This document shows positions 21,201 through 29,775 of a stretch of 45,959 bases of DNA, piece after piece. The stretch covers positions 1 through 45,959 of the IMG/VR virus record IMGVR_UViG_3300021957_007082. One strand, given 5' to 3'. The translations under genes were made by a program, and so were the position numbers. This DNA is from a virus. How positions within the stretch are numbered: the first letter of the stretch is position 1; each line of letters starts with the position of its first letter. The notes under the pieces are model-generated. The model was not told the DNA's origin and did no database searches. It saw only the letters and a list, made by a program, of their open reading frames with translations.

Positions 21201-22028
21201 ATTGTCTACGTTACATCTAACTCTTACTGATTCTTTACCACTATCAGTAAAAGATCCACCCATCATAATGGAATATGGTTCAATACGGATTCCTTGTTCT
21301 TTTAAATCAAAGTCAGTCCTTGTAATACCAATCTCACATAAATCTTCATTACCCCAAAAAGGATAAATTTCAATACTTTTTTCAAATGTTGTAATCTGAG
21401 GTAACCCTGAAATATTATTAGACTTCATAAACGTGTACCCATTTTCAAACTTTTGTTCGGATACACCTTCATATATAAAATCATAAGGTACAAGTGACTG
21501 ACATCCCATATCTGACATATCAACATCCACATGTATTATTTGTGGTCCAACAGGTACACCCCATATCATGAAATCACCTGAATCGTTAGTCTTTACAGTA
21601 TACTTATAATATTTTTCATAAACCTCTAAAACCTCTTCTCTGCCCAAGATATCTTCTTGGTCGGGGAAAGTACCCGTAGGTGTATGTCCAGTGTGTTGTT
21701 TTCTTGATGGTAGTAGATTATACCTATATCCGTCGTCATTTGTTTCGGATGTTGAAGTATATGGATACAATGCACTTATAATTGGGTCATCACTATCTTC
21801 ATCACTTAACGGTATAAAGATTGACACCCTCGCATTAGCAACACCATAACCATCATTTACAGAAATACGTCCTGCAACAACACCGTAGTCTGCACAAAGC
21901 GAAGCATAAACGTCTTGTTGTGTAAATTTAAGAGAAAGGATTTCTAAAAGATCATAGTCCTGTTTTAATTCAACAGTCAATTTTTGATCTTGCCCTATCT
22001 CAGTTCGTATTCTGTGTTTTTGTACCAT
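18282..22028 (-). CDS. Large tail protein with carboxypeptidase-regulatory-like N-terminus and a hydrophobic segment (1248 aa)
   Basis: Residues about 45-190 resemble the carboxypeptidase-regulatory/CnaB-like beta-sandwich seen on secreted Bacteroidota proteins (GVVAGRISVNDGYGVANARV, then TNDSGDFMIWGVPVG). The middle is beta-rich. Around residues 500-535 there is a markedly hydrophobic run (FKFLIIIILNW, then YLLITQFVIDSVIELVF), unusual for a tail protein, followed by a basic, Lys-rich helix. A Cys pair (YECNN, PDCYECN) follows. The C-terminal 30 residues are aromatic and basic (FFFYFGLRTGKTAWNKF). The protein lies just downstream of the gp25/gp6-like wedge genes, so a baseplate or tail-fibre role is likely. 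The hydrophobic segment could insert into a membrane during infection or form a buried core; the sequence cannot decide. Confidence 0.75.
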   Translation of the reverse strand: MVQKHRIRTEIGQDQKLTVELKQDYDLLEILSLKFTQQDVYASLCADYGVVAGRISVNDGYGVANARVSIFIPLSDEDSDDPIISALYPYTSTSETNDDGYRYNLLPSRKQHTGHTPTGTFPDQEDILGREEVLEVYEKYYKYTVKTNDSGDFMIWGVPVGPQIIHVDVDMSDMGCQSLVPYDFIYEGVSEQKFENGYTFMKSNNISGLPQITTFEKSIEIYPFWGNEDLCEIGITRTDFDLKEQGIRIEPYSIMMGGSFTDSGKESVRVRCNVDNQMGEKCALTTGKGDVEAIRFDGEYELNGDGSINYRRPKLEAVGLDTEIDDDGNFFFRVPMNMRYVITNEFGETVTTKDRNKGIATRGTYRFRFSLQNDNGAKKQYRGKYLVPQIKEYQSGPNPDPKSYAFSTDIDDYHNDAIDDISGEGNDERYANDYFYSFRYNRVYTPSLFINQYNNTGWWERAFNFLVRDKNESFIGIKEIQPSIEEDCPNNNQYFPINDAVSNFKFKFLIIIILNWFEKTYLLITQFVIDSVIELVFDVSEAINFRPIKKASKKVAKFARNIQKSTIRSLGLVNYPDCYECNNTDGEINSNTTGGVTQDYVVVGSGDEEDYALLSGATIIQTNVTGTHGFDVNQTLGDPDESLYISFSGGNQQEKNYIIRFITVPEVTGIDSDGNTIIISPAEYAYYFVGFGSDYAEDVDFTSPNLGGIMSDLYETVLFANGYSGAPYPETLAGTALANSNQVTIDTVYLVSELTETTNPITEAEGGCDKYDVIYDGGSFGGMNLGYWGGTASYSTFIPNPDSFLSPYPSDIFEDAGDPDCADRNPTNINVTVSAYVPENSSVSSSRGRRCAIKYHGVGTASGYSEFRDGNYTIVGDAGKNANLIRDYSQRKLLGKLMCAGITSYTFSNSWLNGSLYFFQFRRRRGGTSAKFCKDLIFRKTDENGAHYYYRSTPYDNGNFIGNRTSTRDLEINFPTTIMDLGPRNMYIKEICVDPELDVNCSVSKSIGATSYQDIGDLMEYVIQSKEIKERGKLQAKDLFDKRGGGKLDGDVAQLLNFNSQMGIFGYEDEDIESPYYPPGGAFVFDGKGPVGVDFRFSEDDEDTAIIEKDGTLMRLCINEAGNLTETAQDIPYYKWNKQGDGFGSDTGLSESQDWVRATIHSTKYQGGWTSPTLMEPTPAPLVNAGGDPTDEINEHYYNGAILPPLRDCDNDNYNETEIPIGGPFFFYFGLRTGKTAWNKFVQKFGPL

Positions 22029-22033
22029 ATAAT

Positions 22034-22040
22034 ATAAATA
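22034..22040 (-). promoter_or_regulatory. TATTTAT motif, candidate late-promoter element
   Basis: The coding strand reads CTATTTATATTATATGG, so the motif ends only five bases before the ATG at 22028. If it acts as a -10 element the transcript would be nearly leaderless; otherwise it may be an A/U-rich translation enhancer. It is located in a 59-base gap after the gp6-like gene, which holds no obvious terminator. Confidence 0.35.
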
Positions 22041-22087
22041 GATTACAACCTATTTTCCCATTATAATAATAATACAGAAAAACTTAA

Positions 22088-23920
22088 TTAAAATGTAGTG
22101 GAAGAGAGAGTTTTTATTCTAACTTTAATATCTTTCTTAGGGAATCTAATTTGAAAGATTTGGTTATTTTTCATATAGACTGTAGAATCTGATTGTTGTA
22201 TCTCCTTAGTTGCTTCACTAACATACCCTTGAGATACTTCTGCCATTGAATATTCACCTTCTGTTTTACCGAAGACTCTAAGGTCAACAACATTAACAAC
22301 ACCCACAACATCACCTATGGTTTTCTTTAACTCACCAACAAATAATGGATCACCCATCTTTCTACCTTCAATTGTGAAGTAGTTTGTTGCAGATTCTATT
22401 ACGTCTTTTAAAACATCAGTTTGTGTTGTGTTTTTATCAATAACTAAATCAATTTCTAAACCTAAATCTATTACTTCACCACTAACAATATCCAAATAAT
22501 CATTTATCATTCTATAGTTAGATAAATAATTCAAAATGTTATTTTTTAGTGTTGTTGAAACTGTGTCAGTTAAACTACCATCACTATTATATGAAAGTAA
22601 TTTAATTCTGATTTTGTTATCTTCCTCCATCACATTAACCTTTGCAGGTGCTCCGTATGTTGATGGCATTGTTTCTATTAATGACTTATAATCGTTAAGT
22701 GTAACCGCTCTATTTTGTGCTGAAAAGTTATATCCAACCATATTTCTAATTTCTTCGATTGTTGGTTGATCAGCTCCACCAACAGCGGGAGTTACATTTG
22801 CAACTCTCAATGATTGTACTACTTGATTATTTACATTGGTCAACGGACCGCTTACATTAAATTCCACATTATCTACACTTGTGATGACATTAACACCTAA
22901 ATTCGTGTTTTTACCACCTCCAATTCTGTATTTTATGAAAATCGTACTATTTGCTCTTGGTGTTGCACCTAACGATAAGTTATTTAAATAAGACCCAAGA
23001 CCTACTTTTAACGACCCGTTATTGAACGCATCTAAGTTATCTAATGGATCTATTGTTCCTGAACCAAAAGTCACTGACATGTAACCTTCTGGTGTATATT
23101 CACTAATGAATTTATTTGTAACCCTTTTGTTGTCACCAGCAATAAAATTCTTTTTATCTGACGACGATGTTGGGTTTGGGATGAAAACTTTGTCTTCCAT
23201 TAATGAATTTACCTCATACCATTTATTTGATGAGTTTGCAAATTCTGAAGAAGATGGGTTTGATGTAAAGTTTGTCCCTTCTTTATGTATAACTGATACC
23301 ACACCTAAAACATTTTGTTCGGGTAAGTATAATTTTAAAAATGGTTTTTGATCTTGTGAGGTAATTACTCTTCTATATACCCTTGACACACCGTTTACTA
23401 CCGCCTCACGTTTAGTTATTGTGTATGATATTAATTTATTATTACTATCAAAATTCGGTATTTTTAATCTATTTGGTTCCCCCTTATCATTAAATGGGTT
23501 TGAGAAATCCACATCTTCAATAGTTTCAAATGTTTGACCACCACCCGATACTTGAGCACCTGATCTAACAATTCCTAAGTATCTTTCATCTTCCTTATCC
23601 CCTCTTACAGGAACATTAATTGATAAGTCACATAATGATACTGATGGTCGATTACCTGGTATTCTCATACCGTATGTTTTTGCAATGTGAAATAAAGATT
23701 TTCTTTGTTGTGCGAAATCTAACATAGTCTCTTGCCAAACCCTATCAATGTGATAGTGTAGGTTATCACCAATTGCGGCATTTAAATCTAACAACACCGA
23801 AAATATCGACGCGTCGTTTGTATTCTTAACTAAATCAGGATAGTACTCTTTACTTAAATTAACAAGTTCTTCTCTTAGTCCTGCAAAATCTCTTGTTGAA
23901 TATGATATTTTCTTCGCCAT
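22088..23920 (-). CDS. gp6: Baseplate wedge protein, T4 gp6 / baseplate J family (610 aa)
   Basis: This is the wedge protein that forms the ring of the contractile-tail baseplate and changes conformation on host contact. The family signature is clear. An FGSG motif near residue 285 is followed by a TIFIKYRIGGGKNTNLG-type stretch, and then, near residue 380, GGADQPTIEEIRNM followed by AQNRAVTLNDYKSLI, diagnostic of gp6/gp47/J proteins. Its length is close to T4 gp6 (660 aa). N-terminal residues 1-80 (YSTRDFAGLREELVNLSKEY, DLNAAIGDNLHYHIDRVWQE) match the usual start. It begins one base after the stop of the gp25-like gene, the neighbour with which gp6 interacts in the wedge. Confidence 0.93.
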   Translation of the reverse strand: MAKKISYSTRDFAGLREELVNLSKEYYPDLVKNTNDASIFSVLLDLNAAIGDNLHYHIDRVWQETMLDFAQQRKSLFHIAKTYGMRIPGNRPSVSLCDLSINVPVRGDKEDERYLGIVRSGAQVSGGGQTFETIEDVDFSNPFNDKGEPNRLKIPNFDSNNKLISYTITKREAVVNGVSRVYRRVITSQDQKPFLKLYLPEQNVLGVVSVIHKEGTNFTSNPSSSEFANSSNKWYEVNSLMEDKVFIPNPTSSSDKKNFIAGDNKRVTNKFISEYTPEGYMSVTFGSGTIDPLDNLDAFNNGSLKVGLGSYLNNLSLGATPRANSTIFIKYRIGGGKNTNLGVNVITSVDNVEFNVSGPLTNVNNQVVQSLRVANVTPAVGGADQPTIEEIRNMVGYNFSAQNRAVTLNDYKSLIETMPSTYGAPAKVNVMEEDNKIRIKLLSYNSDGSLTDTVSTTLKNNILNYLSNYRMINDYLDIVSGEVIDLGLEIDLVIDKNTTQTDVLKDVIESATNYFTIEGRKMGDPLFVGELKKTIGDVVGVVNVVDLRVFGKTEGEYSMAEVSQGYVSEATKEIQQSDSTVYMKNNQIFQIRFPKKDIKVRIKTLSSTTF

Positions 23921-23921
23921 T

Positions 23922-24374
23922 TTATATATTAATTATAACAAAATCTGATGAGCTAAACGCACCATTATTAACCGTATAGTCTATTTTAACTTTTGCGGTA
24001 TACGGTTTAGTTGATGAGTCTCCCAATCTGAATAACCTATCATCTGTTTCTTCATCAACAGTTGTTACTGGATCTGTATCATCTTCTGCAGATTGTACCT
24101 TTATTGAATTTATATCTAAGTTTGGTAAGTATTTCTTACAACCTTCACGTATTTCTTCTTCTATTAAATTAAAAGTGACCATATCATTTTGGTCGAATAT
24201 ATATTCATATATTCTTGTACCAAACTCAGGTAAATAATATCTACTACCTTTCTTAGTTAAAATAAGGTGTATAAGGTTAGCCCTCACCTCTTTTTCGGGT
24301 GTAGTGGTTAACTTTAAATAATCTCCTGTTGTACTTTCTCTAAAAGGAAAGTCAATTCCATAGGTTACTGCCAT
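23922..24374 (-). CDS. gp25: Baseplate wedge protein, T4 gp25 / GPW family (150 aa)
   Basis: gp25 is a small baseplate wedge component that joins the inner baseplate to the sheath and helps initiate sheath assembly. The family pattern is present: GIDFPF at the N-terminus, then VRANLIHLILTKKGSRYYLP, EFGTRIYEYIFD and an EEEIREGCKKYLPNL helix. The frame is open to an ATG at 24392, but I choose the ATG at 24374 (MAVTYGIDFPF) because gp25 proteins start close to this motif and the extra six residues (MFIFIS) are atypical. The gene follows the terminator at 24413-24438 and begins a structural unit with gp6 downstream. Confidence 0.92.
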   Translation of the reverse strand: MAVTYGIDFPFRESTTGDYLKLTTTPEKEVRANLIHLILTKKGSRYYLPEFGTRIYEYIFDQNDMVTFNLIEEEIREGCKKYLPNLDINSIKVQSAEDDTDPVTTVDEETDDRLFRLGDSSTKPYTAKVKIDYTVNNGAFSSSDFVIINI

Positions 24375-24378
24375 ACTA

Positions 24379-24385
24379 ATAAATA
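24379..24385 (-). promoter_or_regulatory. TATTTAT motif, candidate late-promoter element
   Basis: The coding strand reads ATATTTATTAGTATGG; the motif ends four bases before the preferred gp25 start at 24374. It lies between the terminator of the replication unit and the first baseplate wedge gene, the place where a new transcript would have to begin. The very short spacing would give an almost leaderless message. Confidence 0.35.
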
Positions 24386-24412
24386 TAAACATTACTAAAA
24401 TGGTGTTAAATA

Positions 24413-24438
24413 AAAAACCCCCAATTAAGGAGGTTTTT
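24413..24438 (-). terminator. Intrinsic terminator after nrdA
   Basis: On the coding strand AAAAACCTCC and GGGGGTTTTT form a 10-bp stem (one G-U pair) around a six-base loop, followed by T-rich sequence. It separates the DNA-metabolism unit ending in nrdA from the gp25/gp6 baseplate unit. A-rich sequence on the other side would also let it work in the opposite direction. Confidence 0.85.
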
Positions 24439-24461
24439 AAAAAAATAAATAAAATATGGTT

Positions 24462-26906
24462 CTAAGAACCACATCCTTCACAATCAAATGGTGAATCATC
24501 GGGTCTAATATCCTGATTAGTTACCATTTTCAACTCTTTATTTTCACTTAAAAGTGAATTAGATGTTGGTATAGGGTTTTCTGTTACTTCTTTTTGTGGT
24601 TCAACCTCAGGTGTTTTCTTTTTAGATGTATTCACACCTAAACCTTTAAGTGGGTCAACCGCCGATCTTGTTCTTAAGTAATACATACCTGTTTTTAAAC
24701 CTAACTTCCACCCATGTAGGTGTGCTGCCAATAGTTTTGCTTTAGTAGCATTACTAATAAAAAGATTTAGTGATTGTGACTGATCAATAAATACTGATCT
24801 ATTGGCTGCCATATTCAAAAGTCTCTTTTGTGACATTTCCCATACTGTTTTAAAGACTTCTTTAATTTCTGTTGGGATTTCAGGTATATTTTGTACTGAC
24901 CCATTTTCCATAATTAATTTATCTTTAATGTCGTCACCCCATAAACCAACGGACATAAGTTCATTAACCAAATGTTTATTAATAACAATAAATTCACCCC
25001 CCAATGTTCTTCTTGAATACAGGTTCGTTGTGAATGGTTCAAATGCTTCGTTATTATTAAGGATCTGTGCGGTAGATGCGGTTGGCATCGGTGCAACTAA
25101 TAGGGAATTTCTAACACCAAACTTAATCACTTCTTTTCTAAGTGATGACCAGTCCCATCTACCAGATAGATCTTCATCGTTCAATCCCCACATTTGATAT
25201 TGGAAGATACCTTTCTCAATTGGTGATTCACTAATTGTTTCATATGGTCCATGTTTTTCAGCAAGATCTTTAGACGATGTCATTGCCGCAAAATATAACG
25301 TCTCAAAAATATCAGTCTGAAGAGTATTCCCTTCTTCTGACTCAAAAGGTATTTTTAACATACAAAAGACATCTGCCAATCCTTGAACACCAAGACCAAC
25401 AGGTCTATGACGAAAGTTAGAGTTTTTTGTTTCTTTTGTTGGATAAAAATTTAAATTAATTACATTATTTAAGTTTTTAACCACTTGATAAACATAGTCG
25501 TATAATAACTCGTGACTAAACTCACCATCAATAATATATTTTGGTAATGCAATAGATGCTAAGTTACACACAGCCTGTTCTTCAGGTGACGAATATTCAA
25601 TAATCTCAGTACAAAGATTAGAAGACTTGATTGTCCCTAAGTTTTGTTGATTTGATTTATAGTTAGCCGCGTCTTTATATAACATATATGGTGTACCCGT
25701 CTCAATCTGAGCAGTCAAGATAGCATCCATTAATTTTCTTGCCTTTAAAACTCTACGACCTTTCCCCTCACTTTCATATTTTTCATACAATTCAGTAAAG
25801 TTTTTGTTATCGGGTGAATCATAAACATCGGAGAGTCCAGGTGCCTCATCAGGTGAAAATAGTGTCCAATCACCATCCTCTTGTACTCTTTGCATGAATA
25901 AATCAGGTGTCCACATTGCAAGAAATAAATCCCTTGCTCTCATCTCTTCTTTACCGTGATTTTTTCTTAGGTCAATGAATTCAAAGACATCAGCATGCCA
26001 TGGTTCAAGGTACACAGCGAAAGAACCTTTTCTTTTACCACCTTGATTAATCCATCTTGCAACTTCGTTATACGTTTTCATCATAGGAAGTAAACCATCA
26101 GACTCACCACCAGTTCCTTTAATATAAGAACCCTTTGCTCTTACATCGTGAACGTGTAGTCCAATACCACCAGCCCACTTAGATATATTTGCAACGTCTT
26201 GAATAGTATCAAATAAACCGTTGATATCATCACCTTTGTTTCCAATTAGGAAACATGAGGACATTTGTGGTCTACGAGTACCCGCATTAAACAATGTTGG
26301 TGTTGCGTGAGTGTAAAAGTGTTGTGACAGATCATCATAGATTCTTAGTCCCATTTCAATATCACCATCACAAATACCCATTGCAACTCTCATATACATA
26401 TATTGTGGTCTCTCAACTATACGTTCACCAATCTTAAGTAAATAAGATCTCTCCAAAGTTTTAAACCCAAAGTAGTCAAAGTCAAAATCTCTTTCCTGTA
26501 CAATTGCACCATCAATAACCGCTCTATTCTTCTTAACAAAATTAAAAAGTTCATCAGATATCAAAGAAGATTCTTGTCCTGTTCTCGGTTCTATAAATGA
26601 ATACAATTCCTTAATAGATTGTGAGAATTTCTTTGGTGTTGTTTTGTGTAAGTTAGTTACTGCTAAACGTCCCGCTAACTTTGCATAGTCAGGATGTGTA
26701 GTGGTCATTGACGCTGCCGTCTCAGCGGCCAACGTATCTAATTCAGTTGAAGATATACCATCATATATACCTTGTGTGACTTTCAAAGTAATATATGTTG
26801 GGTCTACATAATCTAAATTTAAATCAGAACACAGCGAGGAAATTCTTCTTGTGATCTTATCATATCTCATTTCCTCTAAGGAACCGTCTCTTTTTTTAAC
26901 TTTCAT
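24462..26906 (-). CDS. nrdA: Class Ia ribonucleotide reductase, large (alpha) subunit
   Basis: NrdA reduces ribonucleoside diphosphates to deoxy forms, supplying dNTPs for phage replication, together with the NrdB radical subunit. Residues 1-90 are an ATP-cone allosteric domain (KRDGSLEEMRYDKITRRI). The catalytic cysteines are all present: SSC near residue 217, NLCTE near residue 430 and AVCNLASI near residue 444, corresponding to E. coli C225, C439 and C462. The radical-transfer Tyr pair is seen in GMYYLRTRSA near residue 738. The C-terminal redox tail ends in C809-E-G-C812, which is re-reduced by thioredoxin or glutaredoxin. At 814 residues it is slightly longer than typical because of a polar linker before the tail. 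The gene begins 12 bases after nrdB, so the order is nrdB-nrdA, and a terminator follows. No intein or frame break is seen. Confidence 0.97.
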   Translation of the reverse strand: MKVKKRDGSLEEMRYDKITRRISSLCSDLNLDYVDPTYITLKVTQGIYDGISSTELDTLAAETAASMTTTHPDYAKLAGRLAVTNLHKTTPKKFSQSIKELYSFIEPRTGQESSLISDELFNFVKKNRAVIDGAIVQERDFDFDYFGFKTLERSYLLKIGERIVERPQYMYMRVAMGICDGDIEMGLRIYDDLSQHFYTHATPTLFNAGTRRPQMSSCFLIGNKGDDINGLFDTIQDVANISKWAGGIGLHVHDVRAKGSYIKGTGGESDGLLPMMKTYNEVARWINQGGKRKGSFAVYLEPWHADVFEFIDLRKNHGKEEMRARDLFLAMWTPDLFMQRVQEDGDWTLFSPDEAPGLSDVYDSPDNKNFTELYEKYESEGKGRRVLKARKLMDAILTAQIETGTPYMLYKDAANYKSNQQNLGTIKSSNLCTEIIEYSSPEEQAVCNLASIALPKYIIDGEFSHELLYDYVYQVVKNLNNVINLNFYPTKETKNSNFRHRPVGLGVQGLADVFCMLKIPFESEEGNTLQTDIFETLYFAAMTSSKDLAEKHGPYETISESPIEKGIFQYQMWGLNDEDLSGRWDWSSLRKEVIKFGVRNSLLVAPMPTASTAQILNNNEAFEPFTTNLYSRRTLGGEFIVINKHLVNELMSVGLWGDDIKDKLIMENGSVQNIPEIPTEIKEVFKTVWEMSQKRLLNMAANRSVFIDQSQSLNLFISNATKAKLLAAHLHGWKLGLKTGMYYLRTRSAVDPLKGLGVNTSKKKTPEVEPQKEVTENPIPTSNSLLSENKELKMVTNQDIRPDDSPFDCEGCGS

Positions 26907-26918
26907 ATCTTATATATT

Positions 26919-27893
26919 TTAAAAATCCATTTCACCAAATGCAGAGTCTAAATCTTCATCTCCGTCGGTATTAACACCCGCCTTTTGATATTCAGCAACT
27001 CTCTTTTCAAAGAAATTAGTTTTTCCTTGTAATGCAATGTTTTGCATAAAATCAAATGGGTTCTCAGTATTAAACTTCTTTTCAATACCCAACGAATCTA
27101 ATAATCTGTCAGTAACGAATTCTAAATATTGTTCCATCAAGTCAGCATTCATACCAATTAATCTCACAGGTAATGCCTCAAGTATAAATTCTTTCTCAAT
27201 CTTTAAAGCTGATAAGATTATTTCTTCAATTCTTCCTTCAGGTAGTTTATTTTCAATGTGATTGTTATATAAGTGACATGCAAAATCACAGTGTAACCCT
27301 TCATCTCTTGAAATTAATTCATTGGAGAATGTTAGACCTGGCATTAAACCACGTTTCTTTAACCAAAATATTGAACAGAATGATCCTGAGAAGAATATAC
27401 CCTCTACCGCTGCGAACGCAATAAGTCTTTCAGCAAATGAATCAGATTCAATCCATTTAAGTGCCCATTCCGCTTTCTTTTGAATTGCGGGTATAGTTTC
27501 AATTGCGTTGAACAATCTATCTTGTTCTTGAGTATCCTTAATTAAGGAGTCAATTAATAACGAATAAGTCTCCGAGTGAATATTTTCCATTGCAATTTGA
27601 AAACCATAGAAGAACTTCGCTTCGGTGTATTGTACATCATTAATAAAGTTCTCAGCGAGATTTTCATTAACGATACCATCAGACGCCGCAAAAAACGCCA
27701 ATACGTGTTTTACGAAATGTCTCTCATCATCATTTAATTTATTAGTCCAATCACTTACATCTTGTTGTAAGTCAATTTCTTCAGCAGTCCAAAAACTTGC
27801 TTCTTGTTGTTTATAGTACTTCCAAATATCATTATGTGTTATTGGGAAAAGGACAAAACGTCCTGCATTTTCTTGTAAAATTTTTTCTGTCAT
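26919..27893 (-). CDS. nrdB: Class Ia ribonucleotide reductase, small (beta) subunit
   Basis: NrdB holds the di-iron centre that makes and stores the tyrosyl radical for NrdA. Ligands and radical site are visible: D in [12 protein letters not shown]-x-x-H-x-x-x-Y in ENIHSETYS near residue 103 (the Tyr equals E. coli Y122, so this is a radical-bearing Ia type rather than a Tyr-less variant), E in the [10 protein letters not shown] helix and E-x-x-H in RDEGLHCDF near residue 198. The C-terminal acidic tail ending in GEMDF is the usual NrdA-binding peptide. The 324-aa length is normal. The gene lies 15 bases after the helicase gene and 12 before nrdA, placing nucleotide supply and fork proteins in one transcript. 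Confidence 0.96.
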   Translation of the reverse strand: MTEKILQENAGRFVLFPITHNDIWKYYKQQEASFWTAEEIDLQQDVSDWTNKLNDDERHFVKHVLAFFAASDGIVNENLAENFINDVQYTEAKFFYGFQIAMENIHSETYSLLIDSLIKDTQEQDRLFNAIETIPAIQKKAEWALKWIESDSFAERLIAFAAVEGIFFSGSFCSIFWLKKRGLMPGLTFSNELISRDEGLHCDFACHLYNNHIENKLPEGRIEEIILSALKIEKEFILEALPVRLIGMNADLMEQYLEFVTDRLLDSLGIEKKFNTENPFDFMQNIALQGKTNFFEKRVAEYQKAGVNTDGDEDLDSAFGEMDF

Positions 27894-27908
27894 CTTATTT
27901 TAATTTAA

Positions 27909-29297
27909 TTATTGTTTTATTCCTTGAGATTGTTTGTACAATTGAGCCGCTCTCTCAGTATTTCTCTGAACTTTATTTTGTTCAAATCCTAACATAGTCA
28001 TCTGTTCCTCAAGAACGATGTCCATCATTGCATTATCAAACTTACAGTCACTGAAGGTAATACCATCTTGACCAATTCGTGATTTAACTAAAGTCACGTT
28101 AGCGGTTTTGTTTTCTTTTTGTTCATTTGATCTTGATATAGATAAAATGATGTGTGATGATTGTGCCTTTTTAATAGAACCACCGAAATGGTCAACACCT
28201 GGTACATCCACAGTACTTGATTGTCTGTTACCTTGAGCAGCAGTCCAAACACCGATATTCATTTCATGACACATAGATTCTATAGACCTAATAATTGCAC
28301 CCTCACCTTTCCACTCTTCACCATTTATTGACTTATCCGAAGTAAGACAGTCAATGTAGTCGATTAGTACTAAGTCGGGTTTTTGTCCTTGTGCAGAAAC
28401 TTTTCTAATAATTCTTTTAATATCACCCGTTGTTGATGTTCCATTAGGTAATCTAACTAACTTAAGACTACCAAAACCTTCTCTACTTGTTGCCTCTTCA
28501 ATCTTCTCTTGAACGTATGCCTTCTGTTCGCTCTGATGTTTAGCTTCAACACCTGACCAAACCGTAAAGTGTTTTCTTTGTATTTGTGCATTACTATCTT
28601 CAAAGAAGAACTGAATCACATTTTTACCCTGATTAACTGCAGTATTTGCAAACTTAGTTAGTATTGTTGTTTTACCTGTTCCTGTAGGTGCTAACACCAT
28701 ACCCAATTCACCATGTGATAATCCACCATCAAGTAAATTGTCTAAACCAGTAATACCTGTTTCCATTGGAGTCCTCATGTCGTTCTCCAACGCATCAGAA
28801 ATATTATCTAATATATCCACAACAACATCATCGGAAACACCCACTTGAAGTGCTTCAGCAATCATCTCTTCAATTCTATCATACGATTGGAAATCCCCAC
28901 CATGAATTAATTTATCCACATCTTTCAAAGTCTTCTTTAAACTCTGTTGTTTACAGAAATTAAGTGCCGTGTCCTTCACAAATGAAGGTGTGTGTACAGG
29001 ATCTTTTAAATTTTCAATCGCATCTAACGTGTCGATGTGAATCTTACTTGTTTTAGGGTTTGCAAGTGAACTTTCGGTAATCTTTTGTCTGACTGTTTCA
29101 TAGTCAGGTACTCTCGAATTGTAAGTATTAAACAACTCTTTTACATTTTGTACAATGTACTTAAAAGTAATATTGTCAAAATACTTACTGTCTAAAACTT
29201 CGAGGATTTGTTCCCCGTATTTTTTGTCTTCGATTATTGATTTTATTAATGTTTGTTGGAACTGATTACCCAACTCACCGAAATTCTTTTCTTGCAT
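27909..29297 (-). CDS. Replicative DNA helicase, DnaB / T4 gp41 type
   Basis: This is the hexameric 5'-3' helicase of the replication fork. Residues 1-160 form a helical N-terminal domain, the interface for primase in this family. The RecA-like ATPase core begins with ETGITGLDNLLDGGLSHGEL; the Walker A motif is APTGTGKTT near residues 203-211, Walker B is LVLIDYIDCL, and the sensor strand is VWTAAQGNRQSS, whose Gln and Arg-containing stretch corresponds to the H4/arginine region. The 462-aa length fits DnaB/gp41. It sits between the FEN nuclease/149-aa pair and nrdB. No primase gene is visible in the window, so it is presumably encoded elsewhere. Confidence 0.93.
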   Translation of the reverse strand: MQEKNFGELGNQFQQTLIKSIIEDKKYGEQILEVLDSKYFDNITFKYIVQNVKELFNTYNSRVPDYETVRQKITESSLANPKTSKIHIDTLDAIENLKDPVHTPSFVKDTALNFCKQQSLKKTLKDVDKLIHGGDFQSYDRIEEMIAEALQVGVSDDVVVDILDNISDALENDMRTPMETGITGLDNLLDGGLSHGELGMVLAPTGTGKTTILTKFANTAVNQGKNVIQFFFEDSNAQIQRKHFTVWSGVEAKHQSEQKAYVQEKIEEATSREGFGSLKLVRLPNGTSTTGDIKRIIRKVSAQGQKPDLVLIDYIDCLTSDKSINGEEWKGEGAIIRSIESMCHEMNIGVWTAAQGNRQSSTVDVPGVDHFGGSIKKAQSSHIILSISRSNEQKENKTANVTLVKSRIGQDGITFSDCKFDNAMMDIVLEEQMTMLGFEQNKVQRNTERAAQLYKQSQGIKQ

Positions 29298-29325
29298 GAT
29301 TATCTCAAATTTTTATATTATTATT

Positions 29326-29775
29326 CTACTTTGTTAAGTCATATGACATGTAATTTGTGGTCACATCATCATATGATAAGGTCTCAGATAAATCGTTTAA
29401 AATTCTTCTGAGTTTTGGTCTAATGTCTACCGAGTATCTTACCTTAGGTGGAAAGACATGTGCAGCGAATATCCTTTGAATAAATACTGCGTCATTTAAC
29501 TTAAGTTCAAGTAAAAAGTACTCTTCTTCTTCAGCTTCAGATGTGTTACCAGAGTCCAAAACGGGAAAATAGTTTTGATTACTACTAAGAAAATCCAATG
29601 TTTTTTCTTTCAAATCGTTTGAAATTTCTTCACAAATATTTGATACATCCGCACTAATATCTAAAGATCTTTTTGCTTTATGATTGAAATCCTTCACATT
29701 GAAGAATCTTTGACAAATTATATTACCACTTAGTGATAATAAAAATTCTACTTTAGTTGATTCGTGATTAGTCAT
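29326..29775 (-). CDS. Unknown protein with an internal duplication, in the replication operon (149 aa)
   Basis: No family is recognised. The protein consists of two similar halves: residues about 11-60 (FLLSLSGNIICQRFFNVKDF, then KAKRSLDI and ICEEISNDL) and residues about 85-140 (FLLELKLNDAVFIQRIFAAH, then KVRYSVDI and RRILNDL), separated by a Ser/Glu-rich linker. Shared positions are FLL-x-L, the QR-x-F pair, K-x-(K)R-x-S-x-DI and a terminal N-D-L helix. This pattern looks like a duplicated small alpha/beta unit. The gene overlaps the end of the nuclease gene by eight bases and precedes the helicase by 28, so it is embedded in the replisome operon. A role as replisome accessory, for instance loader or clamp-like adaptor, is possible but purely contextual. 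Confidence 0.8.
   Translation of the reverse strand: MTNHESTKVEFLLSLSGNIICQRFFNVKDFNHKAKRSLDISADVSNICEEISNDLKEKTLDFLSSNQNYFPVLDSGNTSEAEEEEYFLLELKLNDAVFIQRIFAAHVFPPKVRYSVDIRPKLRRILNDLSETLSYDDVTTNYMSYDLTK

Noticed and set aside
24375-24392. Upstream ATG at 24392 as the start of the gp25-like gene
   Set aside because: It would add only MFIFIS before the typical gp25 start and would cover the TATTTAT motif; the ATG at 24374 gives the family's usual N-terminus.
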